Assembly (NCBI RefSeq): GCF_964204645.1
Contig: NC_134027.1
Coordinates: forward strand, 14,062,485-14,126,484
Direction of reading: 5' to 3'
Source of the DNA: Tubulanus polymorphus
Taxonomy: Eukaryota > Nemertea > Palaeonemertea > Tubulaniformes > Tubulanidae
DNA length: 64,000 bases
This document shows positions 45,278 through 56,466 of this stretch, in pieces (position 1 is the stretch's first letter; the number at the start of each line of letters is the position of its first letter). A program made the position numbers and the translations under genes. The notes beneath the pieces are model-generated. The model saw only the letters and a program-made list of their open reading frames with translations. It did no database searches and was not told where the DNA came from.

Positions 45278-46745
45278 GTTCACGAATGCGCTTGTGTAAA
45301 TCGCGTCCGGTTTCGCCGATATATATTTTGTTACAAACTTTACAGGGAATTTTATATACACCAATGTTCAGGGGTTCAATTTTGGGGGAGTTATGAGTAA
45401 GATTACGACTAAGTTTGTTGTTATAAGTAAAAATGAGTTGTTTGTTTAAGAGATGGAGGGGAGTTTTAGATTTTTCCAGAAAAGGAACAAAAGGTACAAT
45501 AATAGGCTGTTTACGCGCGCGGGTCCCTTGAGAGTGACTGAAATGTGAACGACGGGCTCTCAAGAGAGCTTTATTCAAAATGTCGTCGGGGTAAGCTAAT
45601 TTATTAAGAGAGGTCTTGATCTGGGTTAGTTCATCATCCAAGAAAAGGGGGTCACAAATCCTTAATGCGCGAAGGAATAAGCTTTGGGCAACACTAAGTT
45701 TAATGTTATGAGCGGTGAAGGAGAAATAATGTAGGTATGTTCCAGAGTGGGTAGGTTTCCTATAAACCGAGAATTTTAGACAAGACAAACAATTGTGTAT
45801 ACAAACATCAAGGAAAGGGATTTTCCCATCAACTTCCAATTCAAATGTGAAGTTCAAGGAGGGATAAAAAGAGTTAATAAATGTGAGAAATTGATCAATA
45901 TCAAAGTCAAAAGGTATAAGGGCAAGAATATCATCAACGTATCGTAACCAAAGTTTAGGGAGAGTATCTGTGTAAAGAGGTAGTAATTCGGTTTCAACGT
46001 GTTCCAGGAAAAGATTTGCTAGAATGGGACTAAGCGGGTTCCCCATAGCCATGCCAAAAACCTGTTCGAAATATGAATTGTTGAAACTAAAAAAGGAGTT
46101 CTGGGTGCAAAGTTCAATTAATTCGATAATACAATCAGTAGGAATGTCAAAATTGAAATCCAACGAAGGAAGTTTCCGTTTAAGAAAATCAAGGGTAGGC
46201 CTAAGAGGAACATTGGTAAAAAGAGAACTAGCATCAAACGAAATGAATCTATCGTTACCAGGAATAATGTTTTTTAACCGTTCTAATAAATCTTGGTTGT
46301 GTCATAAATGCGAGGCGGAGAAAGAACCAAGAGCCGGTGATAATTGTTTAGCCAGAAATTTGGATAAACGATAAGAGGGCGAATTACAATTAGATACAAT
46401 GGGGCGCAGCGGAACATCTTTTTTATGGATTTTGGGGAGCCCATATATAAGGTAGGGAGGGTAGACGTGATTGAAATTTCGAAAGAATATCTTTAGAGTC
46501 CGGAAACCGTTGGATAATACCAGACAGATTCTTATTGAATGAAGCTTGCATACGTGAGAGAGGGTTGGATTTCAATGGTTTATAAACATTAGAGTCACCA
46601 AGAAGGGAGAACATTTTTGATTATAATCACAGATATCTAAGAGAACAATTTTGCCACCTTTATCAGCTTTTGAAATACGAACAGAGTCTAGTTTTCTGAG
46701 TTCAGAGAGGGCAATCCTGAAACGACGAGGTAAAAATTCTGAGTA
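45129..46745 (-). pseudogene. Penelope reverse transcriptase with GIY-YIG endonuclease, broken
   Basis: The open part 45129-46163 (344 codons) holds RT motifs MGNPLSP and RYVDDILAL (D77, D78), then a C-terminal GIY-YIG nuclease: GVYKIPCKVCNKIYIGETGR (GVY 268-270, YIG 281-283, R287) with a CxxC insertion typical of Penelope proteins. Upstream on the same strand are FDASSLFTNVP (first catalytic Asp), GLPKIHKKDVPLRPIV and a start region with KADKGGKIVLLD. These are separated by an in-frame TGA (46302-46304), a 2-base loss in a TA run near 46440 and a frame change near 46616. RT copies element RNA at a nick made by the nuclease. The N-terminal part is truncated at about 46745 by the inverted arm. 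Confidence 0.9.
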
Positions 46746-46778
46746 GGCCTAATTATAACGGAGGTTATCACAAATAGT

Positions 46779-47455
46779 TAGAATGATGTAAAGAATTTTA
46801 AGCCTGAAAGCGGTGTTGCCAATCACGTATACGAAACCAGCCACAATTTTGATTTTGAAAATGCCTCCATAATTTTTTCCCCTGTTCAGAAAAGATTAAA
46901 CGACACATTATGGAATCGGCCCTGATTATTGAAAACTTGGAAAATTGTGTTAATTTGAATAACGGTTTCTCCCCCCACAACATTTTGATCTCCAAATTTC
47001 TCGCTTCTCTTGTACCCCCGTTATACTAATTCCCTCCATTGTTTTGCCTTTATCATAGTTTGCTTGTTTCCACTCACTCACTGATTATCGCCTTTCATGT
47101 TCCTTCTCTTTGTTTTATTTGATTACCCCTTAGCTTGTCCTCCCGTTTTAATCACTTTAGCTTGTGTCTTTGTTTATTAATTACTTTAATCTACATTGCC
47201 CCTAGTTTGCCTTGCTTACTTTAGCATTGTTTTCTAGTTGTTATGTCATTACTTTAATCTATTCCCCTTTCAATATTTTAATCACTCACTCTGCTTCTAT
47301 TGTTTTGGTCTTGTATAAATATCTTGTAATATTCTCCTGTACTCAGTACGCCTGATGATGGCTAATAGTCTTTAGCCGAAACGTTGCGCAAATATATATA
47401 ACTCTTCTATTCAAGTTTCTCGTTTTGGCTGAACTTATTGTGGGATTTCTCTTGT
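46779..47455. repeat. Penelope arm, right
   Basis: Reads gatgtaaagaattttaagcc to gggatttctcttgttat on the + strand and repeats the 3' end of the element in the opposite orientation, including a second copy of the last 65 codons (46798-46995) with identical translation. Confidence 0.9.
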
Positions 47456-47627
47456 TATTCCGTTCTATGCCGGTTCTGTACGGCGATGGTATCCCCTTGG
47501 ATCGGTTTTATACATTGGTATTTTACTTTCAACCCGGGGGCTAAATCTGATAACTAGGGTTAAAAGTTGAATTTATGTCCCGCTATGCCAAGAAAATATC
47601 TTTGCTCTTATCAGTCACCGCCGGCCC

Positions 47628-47742
47628 TAGTTAGTTACCTAATCGTTGGAGGTGCTTTTAGTTTTTATAATCGACGTTTTATAATCGGTGGTTTGTGAAA
47701 ATATCCGATCTTGAAACTAAACCACAGACAGGTTACTGACTA
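47628..47742. repeat. inverted repeat, right arm
   Basis: Contains acctaatcgttggaggtg and gaaactaaaccacagacagg, complementary to 43606-43741. The outer ~52 bases are best conserved (tttgtgaaaatatccgatct). Confidence 0.7.
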
Positions 47743-48047
47743 CGCCGGCCCATAGTATAGTAGTCTAATTTTAGAAACGAGTAACGTCTGGTATTCAGAC
47801 TACCGTACCGTCATAGATTAAGATAGAGAAGTAAGTTAGTTGATTGGCATCGCTCCTCTAATCTCGCCTGGTCGCGTTGTATGTCGTCCGAGGTCTTCCA
47901 TAGGCCCCTAATAGAGGTAAAACGTAGACGGCAGATAAACGTATGGAAATTAGTCTGGTTCTGAAGCCTTGCATAAGGCGATAGACTTTCACTTCCGGGA
48001 TTTTCTTACGCGTATCCACGTATTTTCATCACGTTTTTTTTTCGAAA

Positions 48048-48196
48048 ATGGCCCACAAATTGTTAATACACGGTGCTGATCAGGTTGTTATGATAGCGAA
48101 GAATGGCGAAAGAAGCCTTAGCGGAGATTTCATGAGAAAATTAGCTGTCATTAACCGTAAGACCGAGGAGATAGGAGTCAGCATAGCGGTGGATCG
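48048..48196 (+). CDS. AMDHD1: imidazolonepropionase-like (AMDHD1), first exon
   Basis: The ATG at 48048 opens a 149-base exon ending GATCG with the donor gtgagt. The 49 residues begin MAHKLLIHGADQVVMIAKNG and continue ERSLSGDFMRKLAVI, matching the N-terminus of animal AMDHD1 (Q-V-V, then G-E-R-x-L, then L-A-V). AMDHD1 is a cytosolic metal-dependent amidohydrolase opening the ring of imidazolonepropionate in histidine breakdown. The metal-binding His and Asp residues are encoded by later exons, which I could not find; the intron starts with repeat and satellite DNA. The exon is too short for ordinary ORF calling. It could be a retained first exon of a live gene or a fragment. Confidence 0.7.
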
Positions 48197-48208
48197 GTGA
48201 GTCTCTTA

Positions 48209-48345
48209 GTTAGTTAGTTACCTAATCGTTGGTGGTAAGCTTTTTATAATCGGATGGCTTATACCAACGTTAGGGATGACAAAGGCCAAAACACGGTTGA
48301 AAAAAGTAACACTTCAAAAATATACTTTCTATTCACTTCAGTCCA
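48209..48345 (+). repeat. ~135-bp dispersed repeat, copy 1
   Basis: From tagttacctaatcgttggtg through ggccaaaacacggttgaaaa to ttctattcacttcagtcc; the same sequence occurs at 60655-60780 with few changes, and its first half is complementary to 43660-43730. Satellite monomers begin right after it. Confidence 0.8.
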
Positions 48346-50960
48346 ATTCTCGATTTTAAGAAAGCCTCAGGTTTTAGTTTAATGGAATTATATTTTTTGA
48401 AATTTAAATTATCGCGCAATGATGCAATCGTGTATTGAAATGACGCGTTTTTTTTACTATGAACAAATCAATGCACAGACATCTGCCTTGAATCAACTTA
48501 AAGACTAGAGTTAATATACTTAATTATCCTCAGGTTGAGTTAAAGAGAAATTTGATTTTTAATTTTAATTTTTGAATATCGTGCCATGATGCAATCGTCT
48601 ATTGAAATGACGCATTTTTTTACTATGATCAAATCAATGCACAGACATCTGCTTTACATCAACTTTACATCAGAGTGTGCTTATTAATATACTTAATTTT
48701 AAGGAAGTCTCAGGTTTCAGAGTTTCAGAGAAATCTCATTGTTTTTTACTATGATCAAATCAATGCACAGACTTCTGCCTTGAATGAACTTAAAGAATAG
48801 AGTTTCCTTATTAATATACTTGATTTTCAGGAACCCTCAGGTTTTAGTTTTAGAGAAATTTGATTTTGAATTTTAACTTTTTAAATATCGCGTCATGATG
48901 CAATCGTGTATTGAAATGGCGCGTTTTTTTACTATGATCAAATCAATGCACAGACATCTGCCTTAAATCAACTTAAAGAATAGAGTTTCCTGAATATTAT
49001 ACTGGATTTTCAGGAACCCTCAGGTTTTAGTTTTAGAGTAGGCCCTAATTTGATTTTGAATTTTAACTTTTTAAATATCGCGTCATGATGCAATCGTGTA
49101 TTGAAATGACGCGTTTTTTTACTATGATCAAATCAATGCACAGACATCTGCCTTAAATCAACTTAAAGAATAGAGTTTCCTAATTAATATTCTTAGTTTT
49201 CAGAAAGCCTCAGGTTTTAGTTTTAGAGAAATTTGATTTTTAATTTTAATTTTTAAATACTGCGCCTTGATGCAGTCGTGTATTGAAATATTGCATTTTT
49301 TACTATGATCAAATCATTTCACAGACATCTGCCTTAAAGAATCGAGTTTCCTTAATAATATTCTCGATTTTAAGAAAGCCTCAGGTTTTAGTTTAATGGA
49401 ATTTTATTTTTTGAAATTTAAATTTCTGAATATCGCGCAATGATGCAATCGTGTATTGAAATGACGCGTTTTTTTTACTATGAACAAATCAATGCACAGA
49501 CATCTGCCTTGAATCAACTTAAAGACTAGAGTTAATATACTTAATTATCCTCAGGTTTGAGTTTAAGAGAAATTTGATTTTTAATTTTAATTTTTGAATA
49601 TCGTGCCATGATGCAATCGTCTATTGAAATGACGCATTTTTTTACTATGATCAAATCAATGCACTGACATCTGCCTTAAATCATCTTAAAGAATAGAGTT
49701 TCCTGAATATTATACTGGATTTTCAGAAAGCCTCAGGTTTTAGTTTAAGAGGAATTCGATTTTGAATTTTAACTTTTTAAATATCGCGCAATGATGCCAT
49801 CGTGTATTGAAATGACGCGTTTTTTTACTATGATCAAATCAATGCACAGACATCTGCCTTAAATCAACTTAAAGAATTGAGTTTCCTGAATATCATACTC
49901 GATTTTCAGAAAACCTCAGGTTTTATTTTTAGAGAAATTTAATTTTGAAATTTTAATTTTTGAATATCGCGCCATGATGCAATCGTGTATTGAAATGACG
50001 CGTTTTTTTTACTATGATCAAATCAATGCACAGACATCCGCCTGGAATCAACTTAAAGAATAGAGTTTCCTAATTAATATTCTTAATTTTCAGAAAGCCT
50101 CAGGTTTTAGTTTTAGAGAAATTTGATTTTGAATTTTAATTTTTAAATACTGCGCCTTGATGCAGTCGTGTATTGAAATATTGCATTTTTTACTATGATC
50201 GAATCATTGCACAGACATCTGCCTTAAAGAATAGAGTTTCCTTAATAATATTCTCGATTTTAAGAAAGCCTCAGGTTTTAGTTTAATGGAATTTTTTTTT
50301 TGAAATTTAAATTTCTGAATATCGTGCAATGATGCAATCGTGTATTGAAATGACGCGTTTTTTTTACTATGAACAAATCAATGCACAGACATCTGCGTTG
50401 AATCAACTTAAAGACTAGAGTTAATATACTTAATTATCCTCAGGTTTGAGTTTAGGAGAAATTTGATTTTTAATTTTAATTTTTGAATATCGTGCCATGA
50501 TGCAATCGTCTATTGAAATGACGCATTTTTTACTATGATCAAACCAATGCACAGACTTCTGCTTTACATCAACTTTACATCAGAGTGTGCTTATTAATAT
50601 ACTTAATTTTAAGGAAGTCTCAGGTTTCAGAGTTTCAGAGAAATCTCATTGTGAATTTTAACTTTTTAAATATCACGCAATGATGCAATCGTGTATTGAA
50701 ATGACGCGTTTTTTCCTATGATCAAATCAATGCACAGACATCTGTCTTAAATGTACTTTAAAGAATAGAGTTTCCTTAATAATATACTTAATTTTCAGGA
50801 ACCCTGAGGTTTTAGTTTTAGAGAAATTTGATTTTGAATTTTAATGTTAACATGTTGAGCCATGATGCAATCGTGCGTTGAAATATTGCGTATTTTTTAC
50901 TATGAACAAATGAAGACATCTGCTTTAAATCAACTCGAAGAATAGAGAAATTAATTTTCA
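48346..50960 (+). repeat. ~180-bp satellite with higher-order repeat (satellite B)
   Basis: The phrase gatgcaatcg (or gcagtcg) recurs about every 170-190 bp from 48422 to 50863, with ttgaaatgacgcg, tttactatgatcaaatcaat, gcacagacatctgcctt and cctcaggttttagttt in each monomer. A distinctive subset (aatggaatt-tattttttgaaa, ctatgaacaaatc, aaagactagagttaatat) returns at about 48360, 49370 and 50255, i.e. every ~0.9-1.0 kb, giving a higher-order period of about five monomers. The array starts just after the AMDHD1 first exon, so it probably lies in its first intron. Confidence 0.9.
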
Positions 50961-52733
50961 GGTAGCCTTGTTTTACTTTTATAGACACATTTGAATTTTA
51001 ACAGGCATAATTGATGTAAAATACATTTCGATGAAAATCTATGAAATTTACGAAAATCACTACACATTTTAATTATATAAAACAATTATTGATCACTCTT
51101 CTGCCCCGGTGACTTTATTGAATGATCGTCATTTCGTCCGGTCAAAGTGTTAAGTTATACATTTCATGTCAACCAGTATCTACAGGCAGCTATACAGTGT
51201 GTACACACTATATCTGAATACGAGGCTGGAATAACAGGCTCACTTCATGATAGTTTCTTTCATGTAAACAAACTTCAATATCTCTTAAACTAAAAGAGAT
51301 AGACTAGAAATTTAAAGAGCAATACACTCGTAGCACTTTCAGGTGACAGTTGACAGACCCAAAATTTTTATCTGATTCCAAATGCCTTTTGTTTCCATGG
51401 AAACCAGCCGAAAAATGGTAAAATAATGAAAATATCGATGTTAGATCAAAAGTTATGATGTAGAAAGGGGATAGAATAACTAGTTATCAATAGTTTATGT
51501 TTGCCCTAAGTTTATCTAGGAATATCTATTATTATATAGATTATTATTATTAGGTTTCCATGGTAATAGCAAGAAAAAATGTGAAACATTGAGAAATATT
51601 GATATGATTTCAAATGAAATTATTTTTTTCACTACATGATTTTTGAAATGAATAAACATGATTATCAAGGCCTGTCAGTTAGGTCTATAGCCATAGGCTC
51701 CTATTGCAAATTGATTTAAATATACCAATTTTATATATTATTGCTAAATGAATTTTAGTTGAGAAAAGCAGAAAATTAGGCTTGGCCTAGCTCAAAACGC
51801 TGAAATTTGAAATATATTCATGATATCATAATAAAATCAATCAGTTTAGAAACATAAACCAAGCAATAGTAATAATACTACTAATAATAACTAAATAATA
51901 ATCCATTTGTTTTGTTTTGAGCTAAATTTCAACAATATTTTATATATATTTCAATTTTGCTGCTTTTGGAAAATCCCCTCGGGAGCCTCATTGTCCCATC
52001 ACGCTCCTCTATTTTTGCCCGTCACAAGCCTCAATTCATCCCATTAGACGCCTCCCTCTTTCAACAGCCGCTTTACCGACGGGAGCGTAGTGGCGATCCG
52101 CGCACAAAAAAAAATTTTTTTGCCGATCATTTCGCTAAATCTGTCCTAATATTCAGAAATATAGTGATGAATAATTATGAATCGGAAAATAAATACAATA
52201 ATTCACCGCTAGACCGATGAATAATTGTTGAATATTGATCTCATCACGAGCAGCGCGGCGCGTCGTCCTTCAATAACAAGTGCCGGCCGCCATTTTGTAT
52301 CGCTCGCTTCAACGCAAAACTTAGCCACCGACTTTTCCGGCAGCGATCACTCAGCCCCGACACGAAATAAAATCATGCGGTCTTCAGTATTTGAATTTTA
52401 AGATCCTAAACCTTTTGATTCCTGATGATTCGTCGCTTATTCCGGGTCCTAAGCTGACGAATTTTGCTCCTGAAAAAGGGTATTTTTCGATTTCTATTTT
52501 CTTCGACTAAAATGCGGATTTATACACTAAACCAACCCCCAAGTGATAAAGATCGATCTTATTGGTTGATTCCAAAAGATTTTAGCTCATTTGCATCGAT
52601 AGACAGGTTTTATGAATGACTACGCGATGTCAAAACGCGTAGTAAAAACGCGCATCACACTTTTCCTAATCAATAATGGTCGTCACAATCGATAGTGGCG
52701 CCCCGCGCGGACATGAACATACCTATCTTAGTC
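50961..52733. other. non-coding stretch with a CpG-richer patch
   Basis: No coding region is supported; frame 51957-52220 has no recognisable domain and begins without ATG. Between about 52240 and 52400 the sequence is G+C and CpG rich (gcgcggcgcgtcgtc, gtgccggccgccattttg) with a YY1-like gccgccatttt, which would fit a promoter. No first exon was recognised there. Confidence 0.35.
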
Positions 52734-53579
52734 GAGGGCTGCCAACCCTCCCGATTTATTCGGAATCCTCCCGATTTGTGTAAAGAAATTCCGACGATAC
52801 GATCGGGTATACAAAATTCCGATTTTTTTTTTCCTTTTTCGGCGACGTCCGATTTTCCACCCGCCAGTGGGTTGTAACACTATATGATGACTTGGTAGAA
52901 CAGAATTGAATAGGTGGGGAATTTATATGCACGCGCGCGGTGGATGAGTGCGTCGCTATATATACTGTGTACGTGGGTCAGGCGATAAACAGCGCTGTGT
53001 ACGTGTGTGTGTGTGTGTTATTGATTTTATCTACGCATGGCGCACGATTATTTCGTAGTAGGAGAGCAGCTTCTTAATTTGTTACAAGATTCAAAATAAA
53101 GTTCATTTTAAGTTCATTTTAAAGTTCGTTTTAAAATACGTTGTTTTTAAATCATTCTTGTGAAAATATTATGACATGTGGCAAAATGTGATTGTTATTG
53201 TCAAATTGCTCCGCATCGTTTCGGAGAAGAATCGGTTTACTGCGGTAATTAGCTCGTTTTCGCAACGCGATGAGCATTCGAAGATCCGGGTTAGATTTCA
53301 ACGTGTGGACTCGTTATTTGTGGTTGAAATGTTTCGGTAAGCAATTGCTTTGTTAGTTTGAACCTTAATGTTGTCACTCTTGTATTAGTTTGATTTAAAA
53401 AGATAATTTAAGATGCTTTTGAGCAGTGCATCTCAAAGTAAACTTTTAGTTCGCATATTTGGCAGATGGCAGCACCATCGAGTTGCATGTAGATTTAGAG
53501 ACTTTTTACTGTTTGTATCTTTCAGTTCTGTACGTAGAGTCTCTCTGGGACAGTATCGTGAAATTAATGCTGGAAATTG

Positions 53580-54560
53580 ATGTATTTGCTTATTGCCATT
53601 TTCATGTCGTTTCTTCGTGAATCAGAAATGGATTTATTTACTGTCACTGAAACAGGATCTGAAGTTGAAGACGAAGAACCTTTTCCCTCCGATGTTGTTG
53701 ATGACACTGATGACGATCGTGAGCCTCCTCCGAAAAAAACCAAAGAAAATGAATCTAGTAAAACGAAGCAGAGGTTTAAGAACGAATATTCTCAGAAATA
53801 TTCTTTTATTAAACCTAGTTCGCTAGACCGTTATTACGCATACTGTGATAGATGTGGTTCGCATATCAGCATCTCGCATGGTGGCCTTAATGATATTGAA
53901 AAAAAACATTTTTCCACAACTAAACACAAGTCAGCAGCTAATGTGGAAAAAATCACGAAGTTTTTTAGTACTTCCCAGGAGAAAGAAAGTTTGATCAAGG
54001 CCGAGACATTATTCATAGTCTTTTTGGTTATGAACAGTTTACCTCTCGCAGTTTCCGATAAGGCTGGGCAGCCATTCAGAGATATGTTCCCTGGCCATCC
54101 GAATGCTACGAATTATAAATGCGGTCGCACCAAAACAACTCATATTGTGAATGCGGTTGCAACTGATATCGTGTCATCTACTGTATCGAGATTGAAATCA
54201 TCTCCCTTTGTTCTTGGTGTAGATGGTTCTACGTACAAACAAGAGACATATTATCCAATCGTTGTGAGATATGTGGATGAACAGTTAGAAACAAAAGTGG
54301 ACCTGTTAGCTAACCCAATATGGAATCAGTCGCACACAGGAGAGGCAATATTTAATATAATCAAAGCAGAATTAGAAGTGAACGCTATACCATGGAAGAA
54401 TCTACTTTCGCTTGTGTGTGATAACACAAATAGCAATGTTGGAAGACACAAGGGTGTAATAAAATATGTTAGAGATCACCAAAAAGAGGTACACCTCGCT
54501 GGATGCGTTAATGATTTGCTCCATTTAGCATTGAAGAAAGGCCTGAATACAGCCATTAAG
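53580..54560 (+). pseudogene. hAT transposase, exon 1 part (zinc finger and first catalytic Asp)
   Basis: The open frame runs from about 53577 to the donor after AAG at 54560 (gtaact). The likely start is the Met before DLFTVTETG (53628), just after an acceptor-like aatcag. An acidic and then basic N-terminus (KKTKENESSK) precedes a BED-like finger YYAYCDRCGSHISISHGG with C90, C93, H111, H117 counted from 53577. The RNase H-like domain follows with catalytic-type Asp in FVLGVDGSTYK (D216) and SLVCDNTNSN (D282). This exon itself is open; the damage is downstream. Confidence 0.85.
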
Positions 54561-54805
54561 GTAACTAAGATTTTACTTTTGATTTCATTTTCAATATGTA
54601 GTAATTTCACCATCTTCTAATTTTCATCAACTCAGATAGGATAGCCTTATTCGTTCAGCTTACACGTGCTGCTTTATGGTTTACACATAATCAAATGAAA
54701 TAAACTCAATAAAGTTAAAGTTCTAGAAACTTGTAGTTGCTATTCTGCTGTACCATTGTTATACTTTCATCGTTTGAAATCGGTGCGCATATCTTTTGTT
54801 TACAG

Positions 54806-55177
54806 CCTTTATTTGACTTCGATGATCTATTACGCCAGCTGCATTGGTATGTAACCAAAACGAGTAAAAGATCTGCAAGTTTTCAAACCATCCAGAAGGA
54901 ATGCGGCCTGCCAGATCATACGATACTGAAGCATGTGGCTAGACGCTGGCTCAGTATGGGCCCAGCTCTTAGCAGGATGCTGGAACAATGGGAAGCGCTG
55001 AGGAGATATTTTGCGAAAGAGATAGGCCATGATACTGATGGAGATGATGATCAAGAGTTTCTCGACGATTTTGATGATGGCCCTGTCACCGCAGGAGCGA
55101 TTAAAACTAAATTACACAAGTTTTTCCAGAGACGCACATCAAAACTATACACTGCATTTCTGATTAAAGCAATCTCG
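54806..55177 (+). pseudogene. hAT transposase, exon 2
   Basis: Begins after acceptor tttgtttacag and ends ATCTCG with donor gtaagc; the phase matches exon 1. It encodes FDFDDLLRQLHWYVTKTSKR, then HVARRWLSMGPALSRMLEQW and an acidic loop. The WLS(M)-type motif with clustered hydrophobics is characteristic of the hAT insertion domain. Confidence 0.8.
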
Positions 55178-55304
55178 GTAAGCATTATATCACCAAGTCA
55201 TAACCCTAAATAATTAGGATTATAAACTTTTTTGTATTTTATAGGGTCTTTCTTACTGTTAAAAGATTTTATTTCACAAGCTCTTATGATTTCTTTTTTT
55301 ACAG

Positions 55305-55465
55305 ATGTTTGAGTGCACAAATGGATACCTTGAAACTGAAAGTGCATTGGTTCACAAAGTGAAATGAATTTTGGAGCGACTTATGTACAGACTACTTCTC
55401 TGTATATGCATAGCAGCAGCATTTAACCAGGGTTGTACACCTTACTCAATCGATTTCACCTCAAG
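55305..55465 (+). pseudogene. hAT transposase, exon 3, with stop
   Basis: Follows acceptor cttttttacag and ends before donor gtattt. It reads MFECTNGYLETESALVHKVK, then an in-frame TGA at 55365-55367, then ILERLMYRLLLCICIAAAFN. One base change accounts for the stop. Confidence 0.75.
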
Positions 55466-55670
55466 GTATTTTTCATCCATCCAGTGTCATTGTAATTTCT
55501 TTGTAAGTGAATAAATTTTTTTCACTGGAGTAGATTCTTTTACATAAAGAAATGTAGTGAGTTTCATTTGCATTACACTACTTCTGCTTTTAACTATTAT
55601 TAATGCTGTCTGATGTAACTTTTATTCAGCTCCTTGCATATGTATTTATGATAATTTTCTTTACCCCTAG

Positions 55671-55853
55671 GTATAATATAACAGACAAAAAAGCTTGTTC
55701 ATAGGGGATGAGGCTCGGAAATTGGTGGAAACAGTCACTGACGAAACCAAGAAGAAATTCTATCAGGATGTTGTGAAGTTTTATTCAGCTGCCTGCACCT
55801 ACCTGAAGGAGAAGGTGAATCCAAAAAACCAGCCTCTTTGGAGTCGTGCTGAG
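55671..55853 (+). pseudogene. hAT transposase, exon 4, frameshifted
   Basis: Follows acceptor ttacccctag and ends GCTGAG with donor gtaata. The frame giving GDEARKLVETVTDETKKKFY does not join in phase to exon 3; a 1-base shift in a run of A at about 55687-55692 explains it. Confidence 0.7.
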
Positions 55854-55969
55854 GTAATATTCATTGAATTTGAGAACTCAAAAGAGTATTTATTCTTTCG
55901 TAATTGTATTGTTTCATAGACTAGTCAACTTTTGTGTAGGCCTAACGATTGATAATCAAATTTTTGTAG

Positions 55970-56466
55970 GTAGCTGATCCACTGATGCGTAAGGATCGTT
56001 CCAGTCAGTGATATACTTCATGGACAGATTCCCTGTAATTCTTGGAGATTACTTGGAAATCGAATACGCTGACTTCCAAACTTTGCATGATGATGATTTT
56101 CCATCTGGTTTCCATAGTCCACCAGCAAGGGCCGATGAAAAATCAAAAGAAGTGACTGTTGAGACACAATGGAAAATCATACATAAGATGTTGGATGATG
56201 CTGGGTCGATACGTTTCAGATTGCTGCCAAGGGTGATGTGTCATATATTGCTTGTACCAGTCAGTAATGCTGGCTGCGAAAGAATTTTTAGTTTCGTAAG
56301 GAAGAACCGTACGGATTCAAGAGCAGCTTTGGGTCAGAAGACCTTGCAGTCACTGATGGTTATGAAAACATCCACACAATGCAAAGACTTTCAACCATCC
56401 TCAGATTTGCTTAAGAAAGTGAAAAGTGCGACATATAATGCTTTGAATAATATTGATACAAACTAG
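55970..56466 (+). pseudogene. hAT transposase, exon 5 with dimerisation domain
   Basis: Begins after acceptor tttttgtag. An initial VADPLMRKDRSS frame shifts near 56005 to the long frame 56008-56466. The latter contains the C-terminal hATC dimerisation signature: MCHILLVPVSNAGCERIFSF followed by RAALGQKTLQSLMVMK. It ends at a TAG, and AATAAA-type signals follow within 420 bases. Confidence 0.85.

Larger units (their letters stand above)
44561..47455 (-). mobile_element. Penelope-like retroelement with inverted arms
   Basis: The 2895-bp insertion is flanked by a 14-bp duplication, tattccgttctatg, at 44547-44560 and 47456-47469. Two arms (about 44592-45277 and 46779-47455) are inverted copies of each other, nearly identical; I noticed one 2-base difference in a TA run. 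The arms contain the last ~48 codons of the ORF plus 3' sequence. Between them, on the minus strand, lies a Penelope RT/GIY-YIG frame. Penelope elements typically insert as partial dimers with terminal repeats, sometimes head to head, which explains the shape. Only 31 bases at the left end lack a partner. Confidence 0.92.

Noticed and set aside
51957-52220. 87-codon + strand frame near a CpG-rich patch as a host exon
   Set aside because: No ATG start, no recognisable domain and no matching splice context; probably a chance frame.
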